DNA of 64,000 nt from Lentzea sp. NBRC 105346 (GTDB lineage: Bacteria; Actinomycetota; Actinomycetes; Mycobacteriales; Pseudonocardiaceae), in assembly GCF_030269605.1 (NCBI RefSeq), contig NZ_BSTQ01000015.1, forward strand, positions 124,001-188,000, in the 5' to 3' direction. Under the pieces are notes generated by a model. The model was not told where the DNA came from. It saw only the letters and a list, made by a program, of their open reading frames with translations, and did no database searches. This document shows, one piece after another, positions 54,596 to 62,628 of this stretch (the first letter of the stretch is position 1; each line of letters begins with the position of its first letter). The position numbers and the translations under genes were made by a program.

Positions 54596-55166
54596 GTGCG
54601 ACTTCTTTCTTTGTTGCTGGTGACGGGCCTGACGGCCGTGCCCGTGCCGGCCAAGCAGGACTGGCTGCAGCTCGCGTTCGATCAGACCAAGTCCGCGAAC
54701 AACGTCTTCGAAACCGTCATTGGTCCCGGCAACGTCAACCGGCTTCGGCCGCTGTTCAATGTGCCGTTGAACGATGTGCCGGACGGTTCGCCGGTGTTGC
54801 TTTCCGGGGTTGCTACCGCCGCTGGGCTTCGGGATCTCGTCTACCTGCAAGGGGAACGTGGCAGGGTCAGCGCTTTCGACGCGCGCACGGGGTTGAGGTC
54901 TGATTTCGATCGGTTCCCGGTTCCGGGATGTCGAACTCCAGTCCGGCTGTCGACCCCAGCCGTCGGTACGTCTATGCCAATACCAACGACGGGCTGGTGC
55001 ACAAGCTTGCCGTTGCGGACGGGCCGAGTTGAGTCTCAAGTGGACCGCCTGGAGTAACTGGACCACGTCTCTCGTTGTGGCCAACGGGGTTCTCTACCTC
55101 GTGGACGGGAACTCCGGTGGGTTCGGTAGTGGGACTGATGGGCATCTCCTGGCTTGGTCGCTCTGA
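54596..55166 (+). pseudogene. Frameshifted PQQ-like beta-propeller protein
   Basis: An intact start (GGAGG, GTG 54596) and signal peptide lead into DWLQLAFDQTKSANNVFE and propeller sequence. Near 54930 the frame shifts: the continuation VDPSRRYVYANTNDGLVHKL lies in another frame, and after 55032 a third frame holds LSLKWTAWSNWTTSL, ending HLLAWSL at 55166. At least two frameshifts or small deletions make it nonfunctional, and only part of a propeller remains. The left inverted repeat of the HNH element begins a few bases after its stop. Confidence 0.85.
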
Positions 55167-55170
55167 GTTG

Positions 55171-55367
55171 GCTTGGACGCGGCTGCGCCGCGACACGTTG
55201 GCATTTTCGTGCGGGCCAGGCGCTGGGCGCCTGTCCCGCACGAAAATGCCAACGTACCGAGAAGGTGGTTGGCTGCCGTCGTGGTCCCGATCTGTTGGCT
55301 GGGTTGTGTTGTGTTGTGCGGTTGCGGGCGTGGCTGGGATGAGGTGGCTTGCGTTTTGATCGTTTTT
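55171..55367 (+). repeat. Left inverted repeat of the HNH element
   Basis: Starts GCTTGGACGCGGCTGCGCCG and ends at a CGTTTTT run. It is the inverted counterpart of 56686-56884. Confidence 0.88.
55195..55255. repeat. Palindrome inside the left inverted repeat
   Basis: Arms begin ACGTTGGCATTTTCGTGCGG and pair over about 29 bp with one mismatch around a 2-3-nt centre. Confidence 0.88.
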
Positions 55368-55449
55368 AAAAGAGGTTCACCCGATCGTGTGGCTTGTTTT
55401 CGCTGGTAGACGGCCTGTTGACTTGTGATCTTGCGGTAGAGTCGAACGC

Positions 55450-56676
55450 ATGGTCGACACGGATCTGTCCCTCCTCTCCAGTGGTGAGCTGCTTGACGGC
55501 TTCGCCGCGATGGAGCGTGAGATCCGTGTGCGTCATGAGCGGCTGCTGCGCTGGATCGCCGAGATGGACCGCCGTGGCCTGGCCGCGGAGCTCGGCTACA
55601 AGGACTTGGTCGGGGTGTTGAAGGACCGGGTGCACTGGGATCCCAGCGTGTCGAAGGCGAAGCTGCGCCGCGCGCGGCTGCTGACACACCAGCTGGGCCC
55701 GTCCGGCGCGGAGATCGAGCCCGAACTTCCGGCCACCGCCGAGGCGCTTGCTGAGGGCGCGTTGACCGAGGAGCATGTCGACGCGATCGCCAGGGCGATG
55801 AAGAACATGCCCGCCGATGCCACGCCCGACAAGGCGGCGTTCGTCGAGCGGCAGCTGGCGGAGTTCGGCCGGAAGTTCGAGCCGGGCTCGATCCGCGACT
55901 TCGGCAAGAAGATCATCTATCGGATGTTCCAGAACGACCCCGAACCCGACGAGAAGGATCCGGCGCCACCGAGTGACCAGCTGATCGCCCGCATGGAACG
56001 CGGCCGCTGCCGCGGCAGCTTCGATCTCGGCCCGGAGATCGGCGCTAAATTCCTGGGCGCGCTGGACCCGCTGGCCAAACCCCGCCCCACCGGCCCGGAC
56101 GGCCCCGACACGCGCACCTATGCCGAACGGCAGGGCGACGCCTTCGCCGAGCTGATCAACCTGGTGCTGCGCGCCGATGTCCTGCCCGAGCACGGCGGCG
56201 AGACCGTCACCCTCGCCGTGACGGTCTCCTACGACGACCTGGCCGCGAAGACCGGGCACGCGGTGCTGGACAACCAGGAACACATCCCGGTCAAGCAGCT
56301 GCGCAAGCTCGCCTGCGAAGCAGGCGTCATCCCCATCGTGATGGGCAGCCGCTCCCAGCCCCTCAACGTCGGCCGCAAGGCACGGCTGTTCAACAGCGGC
56401 CTACGCCGAGCCCTCGTCGCCAGAGACAGGGGATGTGCCTTCCCCGGCTGCAACCGCCCGCCACGGCACTGCGAAGGCCACCACATCAAACACTGGGCCG
56501 ACGGCGGCAAGACCAGCCTGCACAACGGCGTGCTGCTCTGCCGACGACATCATGACCTGATCCACCACAGCGACTGGGAAGTGAAGCTGCTCAACGGGAT
56601 CCCGTACTTCATCCCACCGGCCTTCCTGGATCCGCTACGGCAGCCGAGGCGCAACCCGCTGCACATGGTGAGCTGA
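55450..56676 (+). CDS. DUF222/HNH endonuclease of the 13E12 repeat family
   Basis: 408 residues. An N-terminal DUF222 helical domain (MEREIRVRHERLLRWIAEMD to about residue 300) is followed by an HNH nuclease domain near 325-375: CAFPGCNRPPRHCEGHHIKH, then NGVLLCRRHHDLIH with the zinc cysteines and catalytic histidines intact. This is the family repeated in mycobacteria as REP13E12. TAGAGT stands 7 nt before the ATG with no ribosome site, so transcription is probably leaderless. The gene is complete and looks active. Confidence 0.93.
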   Translation: MVDTDLSLLSSGELLDGFAAMEREIRVRHERLLRWIAEMDRRGLAAELGYKDLVGVLKDRVHWDPSVSKAKLRRARLLTHQLGPSGAEIEPELPATAEALAEGALTEEHVDAIARAMKNMPADATPDKAAFVERQLAEFGRKFEPGSIRDFGKKIIYRMFQNDPEPDEKDPAPPSDQLIARMERGRCRGSFDLGPEIGAKFLGALDPLAKPRPTGPDGPDTRTYAERQGDAFAELINLVLRADVLPEHGGETVTLAVTVSYDDLAAKTGHAVLDNQEHIPVKQLRKLACEAGVIPIVMGSRSQPLNVGRKARLFNSGLRRALVARDRGCAFPGCNRPPRHCEGHHIKHWADGGKTSLHNGVLLCRRHHDLIHHSDWEVKLLNGIPYFIPPAFLDPLRQPRRNPLHMVS

Positions 56677-56685
56677 CGCATGGGG

Positions 56686-56884
56686 AAAAACGGTGCCAAC
56701 TCCAGCCACCTCATGGCGACCGCGCCCGCAACCGCACCGAACGAACGCAAGTCTGGACAGGATCGGGACCACGACGGCAGCCAACCACCGTCTCGGTACG
56801 TTGGCATTTTCGTGCGGGACAGGCGCCCTAGCGCCTGGCCCGCACGAAAATGCCAACGTGTCGCGGCGCAGCCGCGTCCAAAGC
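56686..56884 (-). repeat. Right inverted repeat of the HNH element
   Basis: Inverted copy of 55171-55367. It begins 10 bp after the HNH stop and ends 16 bp before the XRE gene stop. Confidence 0.88.
56798..56859. repeat. Palindrome inside the right inverted repeat
   Basis: The same long hairpin as in the left repeat, with one extra central base. Confidence 0.88.
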
Positions 56885-56899
56885 TCAAACACGAAGCCG

Positions 56900-57163
56900 C
56901 TAGACGAGAACGCCCCGCCAAGCAGCAGCCAACTCCTCCACGGGCAACCCCAGAGCCTCGCCCAGGCAAACGATCGTCCCAAAGCCAGGCGAAGGTAACC
57001 GCCCAGTCTCAATCTTCCGCAGAGTCTCAGGCGAAATCCCAGCAGCCGAAGCAACCTCCACCAGGTCGCGACCACCACGCGCATGCCGCAACAAAGAACC
57101 AAGCCGCCGCCCGGCTTCGATCTGCGAGGGAGTGAGCGGTTGCCGAACCATGCCCCCAAGCAT
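56900..57163 (-). CDS. XRE-family HTH regulator
   Basis: 87 residues. The HTH is about 24-66: LRHARGGRDLVEVASAAGIS, PETLRKIETGRLPSPGF, then an amphipathic tail (CLGEALGLPVEELAAAW). ATG 57163 is chosen because TAATAC stands exactly 7 nt upstream, giving a leaderless transcript; ATG 57151 is the alternative. It is divergent from the methionine aminopeptidase gene across a shared palindrome, so it probably represses both. Confidence 0.8.
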   Translation of the reverse strand: MLGGMVRQPLTPSQIEAGRRLGSLLRHARGGRDLVEVASAAGISPETLRKIETGRLPSPGFGTIVCLGEALGLPVEELAAAWRGVLV

Positions 57164-57168
57164 AAGAC

Positions 57169-57184
57169 CGGTATTACTATACCG
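57169..57184. promoter_or_regulatory. Shared palindromic operator with two -10 boxes
   Basis: CGGTAT-TACT-ATACCG, perfect 6-bp arms. TACTAT (57175-57180) is 7 nt before the aminopeptidase ATG, and TAATAC on the other strand (57176-57171) is 7 nt before the XRE ATG. Confidence 0.7.
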
Positions 57185-57187
57185 TCC

Positions 57188-57949
57188 ATGATTGAGCTGA
57201 AGTCGCCCGCGGCGATCCAGAGCATGCACGTAACCGGGCGTTTCGTAGCCGAGGTGCTCCAAGAGGTCGAACAACGAGCCGAAGTGGGCGTCAACCTCCT
57301 GGACCTGGAGCACCACGTACGAGGCATGATCAAGCGACGCGGAGCGGAGTCGTGCTACTGGGACTACGCGCCGTCGTTCGGCAAAGGCCCGTTCCGCAAC
57401 GTCATCTGTCTGTCAGTCAACGACGCCGTACTGCACGGCCTGCCGCACGACTACGAGCTGCGCGTCGGCGACATACTCAAGGCCGACATCGCGGTCAGCA
57501 TCGACGGCTGGGTGGCCGACTCGGCGCGCACGGTCATAGTCGGCAACGCGGCGGATGAGGACCAAAGAATCAAACGAGCCACCGAAGAAGCGTTGGAGGC
57601 TGCGATCAAAGCAGCACGTCCGGGCAACCGCCTGGGCGACATCTCGGCAGCGATCTGGGCGGTGGCCCGCGACCACGGCTATCCGGTCAACAACGAGTTC
57701 GGCGGTCACGGCATCGGCCGCACGATGCATGAGGAGCCCCACGTCTCCAACAAGGGGCGAGCAGGACGCGGCCTCACGCTGCGCCCAGGCCTGACCCTCG
57801 CACTGGAGCCGTGGTTCGCCCGCACGACCGACCGGATCGTCTATGACCCCGACGGCTGGACCATCCGCTCGGCGGACGGCTCACGCACGGCCCACTCCGA
57901 GCACACGGTCGCCATCACCGAGGACGAACCCTTGGTGCTCACAAGGTAA
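57188..57949 (+). CDS. map: Type I methionine aminopeptidase
   Basis: 253 residues. Metal and catalytic residues are in place: the HGLP loop, D in ADIAVSIDG and D in VADSARTV, H in GGHGIGRTMHEEP, E in ALEPWF and E in AHSEHTV. It removes the initiator methionine from nascent proteins. Actinomycetes usually carry two or three copies; this one lacks the N-terminal SH3-binding extension and is leaderless, with a private XRE regulator, so it is probably an accessory or conditional copy. It ends base-to-base with the convergent binding-protein gene. Confidence 0.92.
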   Translation: MIELKSPAAIQSMHVTGRFVAEVLQEVEQRAEVGVNLLDLEHHVRGMIKRRGAESCYWDYAPSFGKGPFRNVICLSVNDAVLHGLPHDYELRVGDILKADIAVSIDGWVADSARTVIVGNAADEDQRIKRATEEALEAAIKAARPGNRLGDISAAIWAVARDHGYPVNNEFGGHGIGRTMHEEPHVSNKGRAGRGLTLRPGLTLALEPWFARTTDRIVYDPDGWTIRSADGSRTAHSEHTVAITEDEPLVLTR

Positions 57950-59491
57950 TCAGACGAACGACACCGACCGGAACTGGAACGAGGACAGCGGCAGGTTCCG
58001 GTCGGGCACGAACCCGGTGACGCGGCTGGAGTAGGCGTCGACCTGGTTCTTGAAGCTCCACACGATGTACCCGCCGGACTCGTACTCGATCTTCTGAGCC
58101 TCGCGCAGCAACCCGCAGCGCCGCTCCCGATCCGCCTCCGACCGGGCCTGCGCGATGAGCGACATGAACCGGGGATCCTGCCAGTGGCACTCGTTGTAGG
58201 GCGCGTCGGGCAACGACCCCTGGGCGACCTGCGGCAGGTAGCTGCGGGTGTACCAGAAGTCCTGCGCGAACGGCCACCGCAGGTAGTCGTCCTTGCCGTA
58301 GAAGACGCCGGCGTCCACCTCCCGCACGGCCACCTCGACGCCGGCGCCGCGGGCCTGTTCGGCGAACAGCCGGGCCGCCGCGACCACACCGGCGCCGATC
58401 GCGTCGGAGGTGACGAGCTCCACCTTCAACGCGGTGTGACCCGCCTGCGCCAGCAGGGAACGGGCCAGCTTGAGGTCTTGGCGCCGCTGCGGGAGGTCCT
58501 TGGCGAAGCACTGGTCGAAGGGGGCGTACAGGTCGTTGCCGACCCGGCCCTGGCCGCGCAGCGCCTGGCTGACCATCTGGTCGCGGTCGACGATCAGCCG
58601 GAACGCCTGGCGCACCAGCACGTTGTCGAACGGCGGTGTGTCCACCCGCATGGTGAACGGCGACCAGTTGCCGCTCTCCGAGATGAGCACGTTGACACCG
58701 GCGGCCTTCACCGCCGCCACCTGCGTCTGCGGCAGGTTGTCGATCGCCTCGACCGAACCGCTCAGCAGAGCGTCCAAACGGGACTTCTCGTCCGGGAAGT
58801 CGATGATCACCAGTTCGTCCACATAGGGCTCGTGCGGACGCCAGTACCGGTCGAACCGGGGGAAGGACGAACGCGAACCAGCGACGAACGAACCGAACCG
58901 GAACGGACCGGTGCCGACCGGGGTGCGCAGGTCGAAGCCGACCGGGACGATGCCGAGGTAGTACTGCGCCAGCTCGTCCTGGAACAGGGCGTGCGGCTGC
59001 GTCAGCTTGATCCGCAGCGTCAGCGGGTCGATCTTGCGTAACGAGCCGAGGTCGACGATCTGCAGCGCCGAGGCGCCCATGCCCGGCAGTTCCATGATGC
59101 GGCGCAACGAGAAGATGACGTCGTCGGCGTCCAACGCCTTGCCGTTGTGGAAGAACACCCCGGAACGCAACCGCAGCGTCCACTCGTCCAGGCCCGCGGA
59201 CGGTTCCAGCGAGGACGCCAGCACCGGTTCGATCTGGTAGGACGCGTCGCGGCGGAACAGCGGCTCGTACAGGTTCGACATGCGCGCCTGGTCCGGATAC
59301 GTCACGGACTTGTGCGGGTCGAGCGAGTCCTCGGTGCTGCCGCCGGTCACGCCGATCCGCAGCACGCCGCCGCTCTTGCGCGGGCCGAGCGCGGCGGAGC
59401 TGACCTGCCGCTGGTGCTCGTCGGTGCACGAACAGCTCAGCGCGCAGCCAAGGAACAGGCCCGCGCGAAACAGCTCTCTTCGAGTGATCAT
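57950..59491 (-). CDS. Family 5 (DppA/OppA) extracellular solute-binding lipoprotein
   Basis: 513 residues. An RRELF-containing signal leads to a CSC lipobox (ALSCSC, about 17-22). The body is the family 5 fold: GGVLRIGVTGGSTEDSLDPH, NLYEPLFRRD, LRSGVFFHNGKALDADDVIF, ending SGGYIVWSFKNQVDAYSS. It binds peptides or similar ligands outside the membrane. No permease or ATPase gene accompanies it. The ATG overlaps the stop of the GGDEF/EAL gene (ATGA), suggesting that ligand binding feeds the signalling protein. Confidence 0.9.
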   Translation of the reverse strand: MITRRELFRAGLFLGCALSCSCTDEHQRQVSSAALGPRKSGGVLRIGVTGGSTEDSLDPHKSVTYPDQARMSNLYEPLFRRDASYQIEPVLASSLEPSAGLDEWTLRLRSGVFFHNGKALDADDVIFSLRRIMELPGMGASALQIVDLGSLRKIDPLTLRIKLTQPHALFQDELAQYYLGIVPVGFDLRTPVGTGPFRFGSFVAGSRSSFPRFDRYWRPHEPYVDELVIIDFPDEKSRLDALLSGSVEAIDNLPQTQVAAVKAAGVNVLISESGNWSPFTMRVDTPPFDNVLVRQAFRLIVDRDQMVSQALRGQGRVGNDLYAPFDQCFAKDLPQRRQDLKLARSLLAQAGHTALKVELVTSDAIGAGVVAAARLFAEQARGAGVEVAVREVDAGVFYGKDDYLRWPFAQDFWYTRSYLPQVAQGSLPDAPYNECHWQDPRFMSLIAQARSEADRERRCGLLREAQKIEYESGGYIVWSFKNQVDAYSSRVTGFVPDRNLPLSSFQFRSVSFV

Positions 59492-62382
59492 CCGCGCGCC
59501 GCCGGCTGGAGACGGGCGGGCGGCTCCAGTTGCGGGCGGCCCAGCAGGTAGCCCTGCGCCTGGTCACAGCCGAGGTCGCGCAGCGCCGAGAACTGGTCCG
59601 GCTCCTCGACGCCCTCGGCGATCGTGGTCAGGCCCAGCGCCTGGCCCAGGCGGATCACGGCGGTGACGATCTCGCGGTCCGACGGGTCGGTGACGAGGCC
59701 GGAGACGAACGACCGATCGACCTTCACGAAGCTGACCGGCAGTCGTTTCAGGTAGCTCAGCGACGAGTAGCCGGTGCCGAAGTCGTCGATGCCGAGCCGC
59801 ACACCCATGTCGCGGATCTCCTCGAGCTGTCGCAACGTGTCCGCGTCGGCCTCCATGATCGCGGTCTCGGTGAGTTCCAGTGCCAGCGCCGTCGGTTCGA
59901 GGCCGGCGTCGGACAGGGCCGTCGACACGGTGGAGACGAGGTCGCGGCGGGTGGCCTGGCGGGCGGACAGGTTGACCGTGATCCGCAGGTCGTCGGGCAC
60001 CTTGCCCTCCGCGCGCCACGCGACGAGCTGGCGGCAGGCCTGCTCCAGCACGGTGTTGCCGATCGGCACGATCAGGCCGCTGTCCTCGGCGACCTGGATG
60101 AACTCGCCGGGCGCGAGCAGGCCGCGTTCGGGGTCGTTCAGCCGCACCAGCGACTCGACGGCGACCGGTGCGCCGGTGACGACGTCGACCACGGGCTGGT
60201 AGTGCAGGACGAACCGGTCCTCGCGCAGCGCCTGGCGCAGGACCGTGGTGATCGCGATCCGGTCGACGGACCGTTCGCGCAACGCCTCGTCGAAGATCTC
60301 GCAGCGGTTCTTGCCGCGCGCCTTGGCGCCGTACATCGCGGCGTCCGCGTCGCGCAGCAGGTCCTCGGGGGTCGGCGTGTGGCCGTTGGCGAGCGCGATG
60401 CCGACGGACGCGGTGACGACGACCTCGAACGTGCCGACGACGACCGGTGACGCGAGCGTCCGCGCCAGCCGTTCGGAGATCTCGAAGACGTTCTGTTCCT
60501 GCCGCAGGTCCTGGCACAGCACGACGAACTCGTCGCCGCCGAGCCGGGCGACGGTGTCGAACGGGCGGACGTGGTGCTGCAGCCTGCGGCCGACCTCGCG
60601 GAGCACCTCGTCGCCGACGTCGTGGCCGAGGCTGTCGTTGACGTCCTTGAAGCCGTCGAGGTCGATGAACAGCACGGCGGTCAGCATCGGGTGCCGTTCG
60701 CTGCGGGCCAGCACTTGGCGCAGCCGGTCCAGCAGCAGCGTCCGGTTCGGCAGGCCCGTCAGCGGGTCGTGCATGGCCTGCCGCATCAGCTGCGCCTCGG
60801 CCTCGCGGCGTTCGGTGATGTCCTCGACCTGCGTGACGAAGTACAACGGCTCGCCGCTCTCGGCGTGCACGACCGACGACGTCATCACGACCCACAGCAC
60901 GCGGCCATCGGCGTGCAGGTAGCGCTTCTCCATCCGGAACGGGCCGTGGTGGTTGTCGCGCATGGCCTCGGCCGCCGCGAGGCTCTGCTCGCGGTCGTCG
61001 GGGTGGGTGAACTCGGTGAACCCGGTGCCGAGCAGCTCGGACTCCGTGCGGCCGAGCATCTCGCACAACGCCCGGTTGACCTGCGTCAGCTTGAAGTCCA
61101 TGTCCACCAGGGACATGCCGATGGACGCGTTGTCGAACGCCTGCTGGAACCGTTCCTTGGCCTCCCGCAGCTGCGCCTCGGACGCGCGCTGCTCCTCGAC
61201 CATCGCCTGCAGCCGTTCGGCCATGGTGTTGAACGCGGCCGCCATCTCGCCGATCTCGTCGCGGCTGCGGACCTTGACCCGGCGGGTGAGATCACCGCCC
61301 GCGAGCGCGCCCGCGCCGCCGGCCACGCTGGAGACGTCCGTGCTGATGCGGCGGGACTGCCACACGGTGAGCAGCACGGTCACCATCAGCACCGCCAGCA
61401 CCGCGGCCAGCGCGAGCGCCCGGTCCAGCGCGTGGCCGTCGAGCCGATCGTTGATCAGCTGCTGCTCCTGGGCGTGCAGTGCCTCGGTCAGCCGCGCGAC
61501 CGACTCGACGGCGCCGCTGACCGCGGACTCGTACTCGGCGCGGTTCAGCTCGACCGTGGCCGCCTCCACGAACCCGCGGGTGGTGAGCGCGCCGAGATCG
61601 GTCACGGCCAGGTAGGCGTCGTGCAGCACGGGGCCGAGCGTCTTCCGCAGCAGGTCGCCCTCGCGGAACGTGGTGAAGAGGTCCTCCTGCAGGCCGTCCG
61701 CCTGCTGCGTCAGCGTCGCCACCGCGGCGGCCACGGCGGTGCGGTCCTGCAACGCGATCCGGCCGTCGACCAGCAGCCCGTCCACGGTGTCGCCGAGCCG
61801 GCCGATCCGGTCCACCAGCTCGGGCGTGCGCACGGCCAGCGCGTCGGCCACGTGATAGGTGTGCAGCTCGGGGTCCAGCACCAGGTTCGAGGTGACGCCC
61901 ACGTAGGCGATGAGCGTGCGCACGTCGCCGATCATCAGGGTGTGCGCGGCGTCGCTCGCGGCCTTGTCCGGCTGGCCGGTGCGCCACGCCTTCCACTTGT
62001 CCGCCTGGGCCTGCGGCGTGGCGTTGAGGTTGAGGTCTGCGCTGGTCGTCTTGAGGTGACCGCCGAGGCGCCGGTCGGTGTCGAGCAGGGCCGCGAAGTC
62101 CGCGTCCACCTTCGCGCTGTGCGCGGCCAGCTCACCTGCGGGCCGCTCCTCCGACAGCACCTGCCGGCTAAGCCTGCGGTGCACGGAGAGGTCGACGAGT
62201 AGTGCCGAGAGCGGCCGCAGGTACTCCAGGCCGCGCAGCTCGTTCTGGCAGAAGTCGATCCGCCTGCCGTTCTCGAGCATCAGCAGGGTCGTCGCGGTCG
62301 CGAGCGGCAGCGTGAACGCCAGCCCGATCATCGCGAGCTTGTGCCACACGCGCGATCGTCGGCGACCCTTCGGTGTTTGCAC
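59488..62382 (-). CDS. Membrane GGDEF/EAL cyclic-di-GMP signalling protein
   Basis: 964 residues: helix about 15-33, large extracytoplasmic helical sensor about 40-325, second helix about 325-345, HAMP about 345-400, PAS about 410-530, GGDEF about 535-700 with intact RLGGDEFVVL, and EAL about 715-955 with ESL in place of EAL, then NLSARQ, DDFGTGYSSL and EGVEE. It may both make and degrade c-di-GMP. The GTG start is weak and a longer leader is possible. It is followed by a coupled solute-binding protein, an uncommon pairing. Confidence 0.92.
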   Translation of the reverse strand: MQTPKGRRRSRVWHKLAMIGLAFTLPLATATTLLMLENGRRIDFCQNELRGLEYLRPLSALLVDLSVHRRLSRQVLSEERPAGELAAHSAKVDADFAALLDTDRRLGGHLKTTSADLNLNATPQAQADKWKAWRTGQPDKAASDAAHTLMIGDVRTLIAYVGVTSNLVLDPELHTYHVADALAVRTPELVDRIGRLGDTVDGLLVDGRIALQDRTAVAAAVATLTQQADGLQEDLFTTFREGDLLRKTLGPVLHDAYLAVTDLGALTTRGFVEAATVELNRAEYESAVSGAVESVARLTEALHAQEQQLINDRLDGHALDRALALAAVLAVLMVTVLLTVWQSRRISTDVSSVAGGAGALAGGDLTRRVKVRSRDEIGEMAAAFNTMAERLQAMVEEQRASEAQLREAKERFQQAFDNASIGMSLVDMDFKLTQVNRALCEMLGRTESELLGTGFTEFTHPDDREQSLAAAEAMRDNHHGPFRMEKRYLHADGRVLWVVMTSSVVHAESGEPLYFVTQVEDITERREAEAQLMRQAMHDPLTGLPNRTLLLDRLRQVLARSERHPMLTAVLFIDLDGFKDVNDSLGHDVGDEVLREVGRRLQHHVRPFDTVARLGGDEFVVLCQDLRQEQNVFEISERLARTLASPVVVGTFEVVVTASVGIALANGHTPTPEDLLRDADAAMYGAKARGKNRCEIFDEALRERSVDRIAITTVLRQALREDRFVLHYQPVVDVVTGAPVAVESLVRLNDPERGLLAPGEFIQVAEDSGLIVPIGNTVLEQACRQLVAWRAEGKVPDDLRITVNLSARQATRRDLVSTVSTALSDAGLEPTALALELTETAIMEADADTLRQLEEIRDMGVRLGIDDFGTGYSSLSYLKRLPVSFVKVDRSFVSGLVTDPSDREIVTAVIRLGQALGLTTIAEGVEEPDQFSALRDLGCDQAQGYLLGRPQLEPPARLQPAARG

Positions 62383-62488
62383 AGTCGCGACTGCCCATCC
62401 GGCTCCGTGGGAGTGAACTGACTCACCCTACTGGGGTACGGCTCCAGCATGGTGCTGGGGAATTGGGGATTCCACCAGCCCTGTCTCA

Positions 62489-62502
62489 ATTGGTCGAGTA
62501 AT
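62489..62502. promoter_or_regulatory. DasR/chitinase-box-like element 1
   Basis: ATTGGTCGAGTAAT, with the TGGTC core and partial dyad of GlcNAc-responsive DasR sites. It lies 127 bp before the chitinase start. Confidence 0.3.
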
Positions 62503-62550
62503 ACGTGGAACCGTTTCGCGAACACTATGGGTATTAGCCCGATTGCCGGG

Positions 62551-62562
62551 TTGTCTGGACCA
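62551..62562. promoter_or_regulatory. Chitinase direct-repeat-like element 2
   Basis: TTGTCTGGACCA; its reverse complement matches the Streptomyces chitinase repeat TGGTCCAGACCT at 10 of 12 positions. It lies 67 bp before the chitinase start. The 246 bp between the GGDEF gene and the chitinase hold no other feature. Confidence 0.35.
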
Positions 62563-62628
62563 TTTATGGGCCGGATGATCGATGCAGGCCGCCCAGGTAC
62601 TCGCACGTCCGAACAAGGGAGTCGGGGT

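Larger units (their letters stand above)
55171..56884. mobile_element. DUF222/HNH element bounded by inverted repeats of about 197 bp
   Basis: A single HNH endonuclease gene lies between inverted repeats at 55171-55367 and 56686-56884. The outer 128 bp or so of the two repeats differ by only about three changes; the inner 70 bp are diverged. Each repeat contains a palindrome of about 61 bp. No transposase motif was seen in addition to the HNH protein, and no clear target duplication was found. Confidence 0.7.

Noticed and set aside
55094-55687. Frames reading through the HNH-element palindromes
   Set aside because: The same short peptide appears in several frames and both strands because the DNA is palindromic, not because it is coding.
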